Of a stretch of DNA of 64,000 bases, positions 22,476 to 31,709 are shown in pieces. Origin of the DNA: Edaphochlamys debaryana (taxonomy: Eukaryota; Chlorophyta; Chlorophyceae; Chlamydomonadales); the NCBI GenBank assembly GCA_016858145.1, contig JAEHOE010000002.1, positions 558,001-622,000 of the forward strand, in the 5' to 3' direction. Position numbers and translations under genes: made by a program. The notes under the pieces are model-generated. The model worked only from the letters and a program-made list of their open reading frames with translations, was not told the origin of the DNA and did not search any database. Each line of letters opens with the position of its first letter. Positions within the stretch are counted from its first letter, which is position 1.

Positions 22476-24295
22476 GCCCCCTACCTGATCACGGTTGAGT
22501 GGCAGGAGACGGAGGAAGCTGAGGCCCGCCTTCAGAAGCACGCCAACTGGGCCGAGCTCCTCGCCGCCTTCCGCGCCAAGCAGGCCGAGCCACCAGCACC
22601 GCCTCCCGCCCCACGGGCCGCCGACGCAGACCTCACAGACCGACAGCGGCAGGGCATCTGGGAGGAGGGCGCAGGGGAAGACCCAGCAAGCATAAAGAGA
22701 AAGATCAGGGCGCACGTTGAAATTGACGCCACGCCACGCAACCCTGACGCAGACATCGCCCCTCCTAACTGGTACCACATCCAGGTCGGAAGGCGGAATC
22801 GGCATATCCCAACAGACCCAGAAAGCGGCACCCCCCACACCTTGGCCTGGCCTTCGTCTATGCCCCGAACGGATGCCAGATGGGCTGCCTGACCGCCCAG
22901 ACGCTCGCCGCCCTACGTGCCCGGTGGGAAGCCGCTCGCTCTACCCACCCCGTACGGCACGCCAAGCTCTCCAACGGGAGGGGCTTTGAAGAGAGCGTCG
23001 CCCGCCTTCTCCTGCGTTACAGGGAGGGAGCGGGACATAAGGACCACCCCATCAAACCAGCATATGAACGGCGACTTCCCCCACAGCTCTTGGCCTGGCT
23101 GCAGCAAGCACTGGCTAGCGACCATGCAGGCCCCCACCCTGTGGCTGAGCGATACGCCTCCCCCCTAAACGTGTGCGACAGCATGCAGATCTACTTCTCG
23201 CCGTACGCCGAAGACGCCCTGTTTGGGGCCACCCACGATGCCTATGCCCACCCAGCCCCAGGGCTCGCAGTTGCCCACCCCGAGCCCCACCCTCAGGCGG
23301 AGCTCAACGCCATCCAATGGGCGCTAGCCTGGGCTGACGCGTACGGAGACAGTCCCGAACCCACCGCCACCCTACTAGCCTTCAGCACCAGTGGTGAAAG
23401 GCCCTACGCCACCCTCCTCTCCCACCCGAGGGCTGTGCTCCTGGGTACGACCGACGCATGGGGGCTGCTCGACCCGCTCCCCGACGTCACGAGCGACCCA
23501 AAACGGCACAACGCCCTAATCACATGGGTACTGGTGGGAAACGCAGCAGGCCTCGCCTGCACCCCGGACGTGAGGGCGGTCCTGCAGAGCACGCTGACTA
23601 CCCCCCACCCCCCGCCGACCAGGACGCAACCCTGGCAGGCGCCGCAGTGGATGCGAGATATGATTCGATCCGCCCTGAGCCCAGTCCCCCCATTCGCCGC
23701 AAACCGAAAGGGTAAGGGCAGGGCGTGGCGCCTAGCCGCGCCCGACGGAGAACCCGCCCTCATGCGCACGCGGGTCCCCGAGTGGTCCGAATCAACGGAG
23801 GAGGAGACACGAACACGGTACCCTACCGACCTCCCCCTCCGCCACGACGCCCGAGCCGGTATCTACACCGGTGGCAGCAAACGCACCGTAGAGCGCGGCC
23901 CAGGGCTTGGAGCCGCGGCTGTCGATGCCTCCACCGAGCAGCCCACGATTCTTCGCATAGACGTCAACCCCGGCGTCCAGGGCCTCCACACTATCACCAG
24001 AGCTGAGCTGTCAGCCATTAACCAAGCGCTCCGCATGCGCGAGGGCACCGAGCGAGAGGAGCGTCCACTTGCGATTTACACGGACAGCCAAGCGTCTCTG
24101 CACCTTATTAGGCGCATGATCAACCTGCCTAAGTCGCTAGGCATAAGCAAGCACAGAGGCCTCCTGGAAGACATAGTCGAGCGACTCCACTATCGTGCGG
24201 CCCGGGGCCTCACTACGCAGCTACTAAAGGTGCCTGCACACTGCGGTGGCAGTGGCCGAGGGGGCAGCGCCCGATGTCGAAGAAACTGCGGATAA
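22476..24295 (+). pseudogene. LINE A polyprotein, middle part: methyltransferase-like region and RNase H
   Basis: The reading frame is open from about 22840 to 24295 (AFVYAPNGCQMGCLTAQTL onwards); the part before needs a one-base shift at the C6 run near 22831. At 23180-23420 the text IYFSPYAEDALFG, then GLAVAHPEPHPQAELNAIQW and TATLLAFS resembles the Rossmann core of PCIF1-type N6-adenine methyltransferases, with the NPPF-type motif degenerate (AHPEPH). A Ser/Pro-rich linker leads to an RNase H domain (23840-24290) with IYTGGS (the first catalytic Asp replaced by Gly), ITRAELSAINQAL (Glu) and AIYTDSQASL (Asp). It ends LLKVPAHCG, where a small deletion/frameshift near 24243 breaks the link to the C-terminal ORF. 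RNase H is secure; the methyltransferase reading is inference. Confidence 0.65.
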
Positions 24296-25331
24296 CGAAC
24301 CCCGATCCCGCGGTTTCTGGCTCCGGGCCACGCTGGACCCCAAGAAGCCAGGCGAGCCGATCCCCGGCAACTTTGCTAGCGACCTCAACCGCGGCATCGA
24401 CTCACTGCTCACCCCCGAAACGCGATGCGGCTACACAAACGACACAAAGTACACGCAACTCGTCGCCGAGACCCTTCCCCTCATCGACATAGCCGCCTCC
24501 AGCTACACCCTGGCCAAGAAAGGTGGGCGGCGAAGGCCCATCACTATCCGCCGCCTGCTGTACGCTCTGTACGGGCAGGTCTGGAACGCCACCACTGCTG
24601 GCAAGTGCGGCCGCACCCTCTCCGGTGGCCGCTGCAGGCCCCTTGGCCCCGGCGAAACCGCCCCCTGCCCGCTATGCGGGCACCCCGACTCCGGGCCACA
24701 CATCTACGGCGGCTGCCATGACCAGGAGATGCGGTGCCTGTACATCAAGCGCCACAACAAGGCCGTACAGCTGATTGCTAAGGCCTTGGCGCACGGCCAG
24801 CAGGGCAACGGCTTCATGGTCATGGACGCCACCTCCGCCGCAGATGCGCTCAGCTACGCCCCTGAGAACCGCCCACCTGCGTGGATGTTCGCGCCAGGGC
24901 AAGTCAGCGAGGCCGAAAGGGACCGATTACGCCCTGTCATGCTGTTCGTACCTACGCTCCCCCGAGGGGCAGCACCCCCGACAACCTCTGAGGGGCGCCG
25001 CAAGCACAAAGTTTACATCATTGAAGTGGGCTGCACCTCCGACCTGAACCACGCAGCCAAACTCACCGAGAAAACCGAGCAGCACCGCCACCTGGCGCAG
25101 CTCTTGACCGCCGCAGGTTGGCAGGTTGTGTACGATCGGTCAACCGTTGTGACCTTGGGTTTCGCGGGCCCGCTGTGCCGAGAGGCACGCGGCCTCCTAC
25201 AAAACCTCGGGGCCCTGCGAGCCGGACAAGTCTGCACGCAGCTCCACCAGGTCGCGGTGGAATACATGGATTACATCTCAACAATGCGGAGGTGGCGTGA
25301 GAAACACCCGGACCGAGGGGGTGTGGGCTAG
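24246..25331 (+). pseudogene. LINE A polyprotein, C-terminal part: zinc finger and restriction-like endonuclease region
   Basis: The frame continues the RNase H end (AVAEGAAPDVEETADN) for about 360 residues to TGA-free coding ending GVG and TAG at 25329-25331. It has a zinc-knuckle-like CPLCGHPDSGPHIYGGC (CX2CX7HX4C). A later block LRPVMLFVP followed by VYIIEVGCTSDLNHAAKL corresponds to the RPD...IEVG block of LINE B and resembles a PD-(D/E)XK restriction-like endonuclease, as in early-branching LINEs (R2-like, Dualen/RandI). In this copy the PD aspartate is Val. The predicted role is target-site nicking during retrotransposition. Confidence 0.6.
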
Positions 25332-25332
25332 C

Positions 25333-25376
25333 CCACACCCACCACCCCCCGCCTCGGCGGGTGGTGGTGGGTGTGG
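25333..25376 (+). repeat. hairpin in LINE A 3' UTR
   Basis: The run beginning ccacacccaccacc is followed, after gcctcggc, by its near-perfect inverse complement ending ggtggtgggtgtgg. A second smaller hairpin (acgcccc...ggggcgt) lies just before the (ATT)n tail. Such structures are typical substrates for LINE reverse-transcriptase recognition. Confidence 0.75.
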
Positions 25377-25437
25377 AGGGGCTTGCCCCTTACACACACT
25401 CGCCCCCTTAATACACGCCCCCTGTCGGGGGCGTTCC

Positions 25438-25457
25438 ATTATTATTATTATTATTAT
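25438..25457 (+). repeat. (ATT)n 3' tail of LINE A
   Basis: Six ATT units plus AT directly precede the downstream target-site duplication, marking the 3' end of element A. Confidence 0.88.
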
Positions 25458-26323
25458 GGGCGCCAGGTACGGCACCATGTACTACCCCGCCCTAGCCAAA
25501 CGCTACGGGCACGCCCCCGACAGCAACTGCCCCCACTGCCAAAGCGCCAACGGCGAACGGCGGTGCGGGACTATCGGACACCTGCTCGGAGGCTGCCTCC
25601 ACGCCTTCATGCAAGGACTGTACATCCTGCGACAATCCTGCGACACGACGGAGCCGTCCGAATCATTGCAGACTGCCTCCAAGCCGGAAAACGGGGAGGT
25701 GGGTTCATGCTCATGGACGCCGGGCGGGCTGACACCGCTCCCGAATACGCCTCAGGCAAGCGCCTACCCGGCTGGCTAGCCCCCAGCGGCTTGGGCAGTA
25801 CAGAGACAGACCGCATGCGGCCCGACATCCTGTTCATCCCCAACCTCCCCAACCGCAGCACCGACCACGAGAACTACACAGCCCCTGCAGACAAATCCCA
25901 CTACCCGATCTACCTGATCGAAGTCGGGTACTGCAACGACCTGGCCCATGCCTCAAAGCTGCAAGAGAAGCTCTCACAACACGCGCAACTCGCCGAGCTG
26001 CTGCGGAGCGACGGCTGGACCGTCCACTACTCCCGACAGACCATCGTCACACTAGGGCACACCGGCACTGTGCCCCGCACCCTTCACCCCCTGCTTCAGA
26101 CCCTGGGCGCCACGGCCCCCGAGGCAAAAGCCTGCTGCCACAGCCTGCACCGGCACGCGGTGAGCCGCCTCATAAGCATCGCGAAAACCTACAGGACCCT
26201 TCGGCGGCAAGGATGAGCAAAAGGGTGCGGAGGCACCCCCATGGTGGCGGGTCTAACCAACCCGCCGTCCTTAACCCACGCCAGGGGATAACCCGGCGTT
26301 AGCTACTATTTCTATTTCTATTA
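25458..26323 (+). pseudogene. LINE B, 3' part: zinc finger and restriction-like endonuclease, 3' UTR
   Basis: The coding text continues from LGARYGTMY across element A: YPALAKRYG, then a zinc finger NCPHC...HLLGGC (CX2C...HX4C). After a frameshift caused by an 11-bp tandem duplication (atcctgcgaca twice, 25624-25645) comes GAVRIIADCLQAG. The endonuclease-like block has RPDILFIPNLPN and YLIEVGYCNDLAHASKL, retaining the PD and E residues. The stop TGA is at 26214-26216. The 3' UTR holds hairpins gggtgc/gcaccc and ggcgggt/acccgcc and ends in TATTTC repeats. A 5'-truncated sibling copy is at 9957-10302. Confidence 0.75.
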
Positions 26324-26329
26324 CGTGCA

Positions 26330-26429
26330 CACGCCAAGGGCGATTGCCTCAGCACCTCTCCGTCTCGCAGCCCACCCCAGTCTCAAGTGCCCACGCCAAA
26401 GGCAATTGCCTCAGCACCTCGCCGTTTCA
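26330..26429. repeat. two-copy ~62-bp direct repeat
   Basis: The words cacgccaa and gattgcctcagcacctc recur about 62 bp apart immediately after the LINE B tail, so B may have inserted at or in a short tandem array. Confidence 0.6.
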
Positions 26430-26479
26430 AGGCGAATGCTCCCCTTGCCCCCACGCGCACGTGTACACCCTTGCATTGG

Positions 26480-28272
26480 TTCAGTGCCCGGAAGCATCCT
26501 GCTCCGCTAGGTATCTTGCTCTCCTGCAGCTGCTCTCGCAGGCGCTCCACCATAGCGATCCAGCGGTCGAGGAGGAAGACAGTGCCGTGGCAGCCCGGGG
26601 TCGAACAGGCTCTTCATCTCCTGCTCCGTCAGGCGGGGCAGCACATGCCATCGCCCACGCTCCCCCTCACGTACCGTACATCTCCTCCAGCAAGGACCAC
26701 ACTTGCGAGTGTTTGCGCTTGCTCGCGGACTGGAGGCGCTTCGTGTCCTTGTCCGCGCAACCCGCGGCCGTGCGGTCGCTGTGTAGCTGCCTGACCTCCA
26801 GCACTAGCACCTCGATGCGGTCACGGCGCCTGAGGGGGGAGAGGGGCGGAGGTGACGAACAGCACAGCCAGGGTGCGGTGCCAAGGACACATGAGCGGGT
26901 GTGATCCGGCCCCTCCTGGTATGACCCCGCCTGGCAAAGCCCCGCGCCAAACCCAAGCCGCAACAGCGCACCGTTGGATCTCCTGCTGCTTCAAGCGGCC
27001 CAGCGCCTCCACGTAGGGGGGATAGTCGTCCTTCCAGCGGCCACGCTCAAAGGGCCCAAGCCCTTGCTGCTTCTCAATGGCCAGCAGCGCGGCCTGCACC
27101 TTAGCACGCTCCTTCTCCGTGCTGGCGGCTGCCAGTGCGACCGCAGAGCTGCTAGACATGACCGCCAGCGCTGGTGCGGAGTCTGGCAGCTTGCGGAGAT
27201 CTGCGTTGCGGAGACACAGCTGTGCGTACTTCACCTGAGAGGCAGGGGGGGCACGAAAGGTGTCCGGTCTCCACACACACATCCAGCGCCACACCAGTAC
27301 TTGCTGCGCACCTTCCAGGCGTCAGGACCAGCGTTGGCGTCTGGGCGGGTCCCCAGGGTCACCTGCTTGTACTCCTCAGCTGCAGCAGCGGGGTCCTTGA
27401 TTTTGGCTGACCGAGCTGACGCCTCACCTCGGCCAGGGCCTTGCGGTGCACGCCTGGGTTATGGACACGAGCAGGGACAAGCTGCGTCGGTGCTACTTGC
27501 TAGCATCCGTACGTACTTCGCAATCCGTGCCAGCAAGAGTCACGCAAGAGCTCCTGGGTGTCCTTGCAGCGCTTCTCCGTCATCTTGACGATGCGCTTCA
27601 CCTTCAGGCGGCTGATGTCCTCAAGGAGGGACTCGATGAAGTCGCGGCGGCGGTTGTGCAGGGTCATGTATCGCACGAGGGAGCCAGCGGGCTGGGGGAG
27701 GTTGGGCCGGTGGAACGGGCGGGGAGAGGAGAGGAGCAAGGGATGAGGGGAGCAGGATGGGCGGCAAGGTGGGGGAGGGGAAGTCAGCGCAGGCCGGGCA
27801 GGGCAGGGGACACAGGCCCAACCAACCAAGCGTCAGCCTGGCGCCCCACCTTCATTCGTCATGGACCATAGCTGCTCGATCTCCTCCCCAATCCGCCGCG
27901 CCGCTCCTTCTGAGTACTTGCCGCTGTTCGCCAGCTGGCACGCAATCTCGTGCCCGCTGCCGTGGACCACCCTTTCTTGCGAGTCTCCGATGGTAGATTG
28001 TACGTGCAGGAGCCCCCAGGCGTCCTAGCACTGATTGACGATGACTAAAGACATGGTGGTAGAATGATGAGGGGGTTCTACGGGCCCGGCCCTAGCGACG
28101 TGGCGTGACGACCGATCGAAAGTCAGGCACGTAGCGTGGGTGTCGGTGTGCAGGTGGCACACCCAGTAGATAGGTGGCGCTCTCGCTCAACCCCTCCCCT
28201 TCTGGAGGCGGTTCCTGCTGTAACCATCGCATCCTGCCGTGCAGCCAGTTGACCATGATGCGCAGCTGTGAA
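26480..28272 (-). pseudogene. KDZ-type (Kyakuja/Dileera/Zisupton) transposase remnant
   Basis: In 5' to 3' order on the minus strand: LRIMVNWLHG (28270-28235), GSGHEIACQLANSGKYSEGA then ARRIGEEIEQLWSMTNE (27964-27850), LVRYMTLHNRRRDFIESLLE then ISRLKVKRIVKMTEKR (27691-27545), KALAEV and YKQVTLGTRPDANAGPDAWK (about 27440-27315), VKYAQLCLRNADLRKL with a coiled-coil-like continuation (27235-26967), and further helical segments (26835-26676, 26620-26490). The order and wording match the C-terminal half of KDZ transposases of green algae as I remember them; the N-terminal half is missing because homology stops at the segmental duplication edge. At least two frame breaks and an insertion make it non-functional. 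Family assignment rests on recall, not a search. Confidence 0.55.
27957..28241. mobile_element. 269-bp insertion with 8-bp target-site duplication inside KDZ remnant
   Basis: The 8-mer ctgccgtg occurs at 27957-27964 and 28234-28241. Removing one copy plus the 269 bp between them restores an uninterrupted KDZ reading (WLHGSGHEIACQL). The insert has no obvious terminal inverted repeats and no ORF. It cannot be a standard intron because no offset gives both a GT/GC start and an AG end. Confidence 0.65.
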
Positions 28273-31200
28273 GCGCGGCGGCGGAGGAGGCCCTGGCGGC
28301 GGCGCAGGCCGAGGAGGACGAGCGCGTGCGGTCCCTCCTGGGCTGGGAGAGCGCCGTGCTGGTGAGCGCGCGCTAGGGTGGAAGCGTGGCTTGGGTCCGT
28401 CATGCCGGCGGCCGGTCAGGGTTGTAGGGATTGAGCGTTGGGCTGCCGGCCTGCGTGCGGAGTCGGGGGTTGGGGTTTGTACACCTATCTTCGAGTGACC
28501 TTGGGGCTGAGAGAGCCGTCGCTGTATGGTTATGCTATCTACCGGAACGGTACGTGATGGATGGAGCAGTGCACGCTCTGAGAAGCGTGCCGTGAGAATT
28601 GGAGCGGAGCAGTGAATGCTTTGGTTGGGCGAGGCAGGGGAGGGTACTTATCCCCGGGCAGATCCGGCTGTTTGATGTGTTTGATTTGCTTGCGCTTCCA
28701 AGCTTGGCCGCCGGGAGTGCGGCCAGGTGCTTGGGTTGGCTTTTGGCTTGATGTGGCGGGGCACTGAGTACAATGCAGTGCCACTGCGGGTTGACTGCTG
28801 TGATCAAGTCGACGGTCAGGTGATCAGGTGATCAAATCATGACGTGATGTGGTTCTGACGAGGGAAGGGAGGAAGCACAGAATGGAAAGGTGGTGTAATG
28901 TTGAATCCGGCTTCCGTGCCACGGTGCCCGCTCCAGCACTCCATGCGCACGCTCTTCAGCCCCAATCCTGCCGGCACTCAGCGCTCATCACGGGAGTGGC
29001 TAACCCGTTCGCTCCTCAGCTCCCAAGTCCCAACACTGATGAACACTCAACGAACCTCTGAGCATGAACCGGCACGCCCCCCCGAACTCCCAGGCCCCAC
29101 CCCTGCACAGGTCTGGTCACCGGCAAGCCCCATCAGAAAGAGCCTCCTCCCACCCAAGTCTGTTACGAGTCCGCAAGGCAGCAAACCTTCAAAGTCAAGA
29201 GCCCTTCATCATCCGCCCATCATCCGTCCAGCTAGCTGTCATGGATCGTGCATTCAGTCCGTGCTCCCGGCGGGGGCCTCCGCCTTGGCGCCCTCCCGCT
29301 TCACAAAGAACGCCGTCAGCTTGCGCTGGCGGGGGTCCGCCGCTGCCGCCTCCGACGCCGTTCGCTTCTTGCGGCTTGCCGCGCCGCTGCCCCCGCCGCC
29401 GCCGGCCCCGCCGCCGCTGGCGTCGTCAGCCCCCTCCAGATCCCGCGACGCCTCCGCCACCGCCGCCGCCAGCCGGTCAGAGTCCGGCGGAGGCGGCAGC
29501 CCCGCGGCCCGGTAGGCATCGACGGGGCTGAAGCCCAGGACCTGGGGCAACAGAGGTGATGGGCGCTCAGGGTCAGTGCATGCAGAGGGCTCCTCATTCG
29601 ACGGGAAGGCAAATGCACCCAGCCCCACCTGTGCATCCCCCCTGCGCAAGCGTCCTGCCTCCGACCTCCATGCCCCCCTTCATCTCGTCCCGCCGCTCGC
29701 ATTCCTCGCCCCAGCCCACCACCGGACCCATTTTTATGCCCATCCTGTCTCCGATCTTCTTTTATCGACCACCCCATTCTGCGCTTTGAACTCATCCCCG
29801 CCCCACGCACCCATCAGCCCCCGCCCTGCTCCCGGCCCCACCTCCCATCCACCCGCCTTCCCCCCCCTCCCCCTCCAACCCACCAGCATGAGCAGCCCGA
29901 ACTCCTCCGTGCCCACCATGCCGCCGCTGGCCTCGGGGTGGCCCCGCGCAAAGTCCTGCCCCAGGCGCTGCGGCAGCCCCGCCAGGGGGGTGGCCGCCAG
30001 GGCGGGGTGCGCGCAGCGGGCGGCCACGGTGTCCCGCAGGTAGGCGATCAGGTCCACGTCCTTGTGGGCGCGGCGCGCGGAGAAGTGGACCTGGGGGTGG
30101 AGATGGCGAGGAAAGAGTTGCAGCTGTCAGTCTGAGCGGGTTTTACGAGGGGGCTTCAGGCGGCAGCGGGAAGTGGCAGACGATCGAGAGCGCCTTTTCA
30201 CACAGCTGCTGCTAGGATTCGCGCCTGTGCGCACCCGTCCCGGCGTGTAGCCCCGGTTGGAGGCCATGACGGCTCGGAGCCGCCCCGTGCGGTCCTGGGA
30301 GCCCAGGCGGAAGGCCCACCTGGGGGTTAAGGCCAACACGACAGCATGCTGGGAGAGATCCATCAGAGGAGTGACCTGATATCAAGTGCCCTGGCCCTGG
30401 CAGCTTGAAGTAAGCGCAGTCGTGGGGGGCCTGGACGTGCGCCCTTCGTTTCAAGCATGCATGCAGGGGGAAGCAAGCCTGCTGGTGCTGCCACCATTTG
30501 CACAACGCCAGGCGCCTCTGCCCACCGGGGGTGGGCGAGGCACGTGCCCAACCACCGCGTACCGCACCGTACCTCTGCGGGATGAGCGGGTGCACCTGCC
30601 AGCCGCTCTCCACCGCCAGCAGCGCCGCCGCGCCGTCGGCGGAGAAGCGCGGCGGCGTGGGCGCCAGTCGGGCCATCTCCTCCTTGAGCGCCTCCCGCGC
30701 CGCCCGCAGCCCCGCGGCCCCCGGCACCGCCCCCCTGGCTAGATCCAGGGGAGCGGAGGCGGCGCAGAGGGCGGCCCAGGCGGAGGACACGTCGCAGTCG
30801 GGCGAGCGGCGGGCTGCGGGGATGGAAAGGGGAGGGAAGGGGTGAAGGACGGGGGGATTGGAAGATGGGAATTGCGGAGTCTAGACGACGAGACGCCGGC
30901 GGGGAGCAGGGGCGTAGCCACAAGGTCACGCCTCCCCCTGCACCATGCCTGTAGCCGCACCGACCCGCCCACATTCCACATCTCCACCCCACCCCCCTTC
31001 CCCCGGCTCTCACCCGCGTTCAGCAGCGCCACCGCGTCCTTGAAGTGCGTCTTGCGCCCCTCCCGGTGCGCCGCCGCCAACTGCGGCAGCCAGACAGAGT
31101 GGACATGGTCCGAGATTCAACCCAAGATCCAACCCAAGCTCAAGAGCCGCGAGGTCCCGAGCCGCAATGCCGCATAATACTGACATGGTTCGACGACAAG

Positions 31201-31709
31201 AGAGAGAATCAGCCGAGCAAGCAAGCCTCCTGCGCCCACACCAACAGCTGCATGTTGCTAGGCACCCACCATGGGTAGTCCCCTGTCGAATGCGCCCAGC
31301 CCCTCCTCCCCTTCGCCCAGGTCCCCCAGGGCCCCCAGAACCGCCAGCCAGGCGCAGGGGGTGGAGGCGGGGGGGTGCAGGCGGCCGGCCAGCAGCCACG
31401 TCAGCAGGGCGGAGGGGGCCACGGGGGCGCAGCCGGAGGCGCTCACGGCCTGGGGGGGCGGTTGCGGAGGGATGTCATGGATCAGGGTTAGCGTCCGGCG
31501 AGGGGTGTGAGCGGCGGAGCAAGAGCATTGTGGCACGCGATGGTTGAAGGAGGGTGGGAATCCCCAGGTCAGGATGACCTTCGAGCCCGTGTGCCCCCAC
31601 CCTGATCCCAGGTACGGATGGACCCACCACGGCTCCCCCTCCAACGAGGAACCCACCAGCGCTCCCTCGGGGAAGCCGTCGGGCTGGTGGTGGTCCAGGA
31701 TGAGGGTGG
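28273..31709. repeat. segmental duplication, right copy
   Basis: Direct repeat of 13090-16430. Here the U part is only a ~100-bp stub (AAQAEEDERVRSLLGWESAV and stop TAG at 28374-28376), while the DHH gene continues intact beyond the right edge of homology. Confidence 0.93.

Larger units (their letters stand above)
22449..25483 (+). mobile_element. LINE A inserted into LINE B, with target-site duplication
   Basis: Element A spans about 22476-25457, from a 5' truncation point to a 3' (ATT)n tail. The 26-27 bp starting tgggcgccaggtacggcacc occur both immediately before (22449-22475) and immediately after it (25457-25483); the first T may belong to the tail. Removing A plus one repeat restores the LINE B protein text. 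A lacks any reverse transcriptase because of 5' truncation. Confidence 0.9.

Noticed and set aside
22130..26323. LTR retrotransposon
   Set aside because: No long terminal repeats, integrase or protease were seen; 5' truncation, simple-repeat tails, target duplications of variable length and RNase H followed by an endonuclease-like region fit non-LTR elements.
27957..28241. Interpreting the KDZ interruption as an intron
   Set aside because: With the 8-bp repeat there is no offset giving a GT or GC donor together with an AG acceptor while keeping the conserved WLHGSGHE reading.
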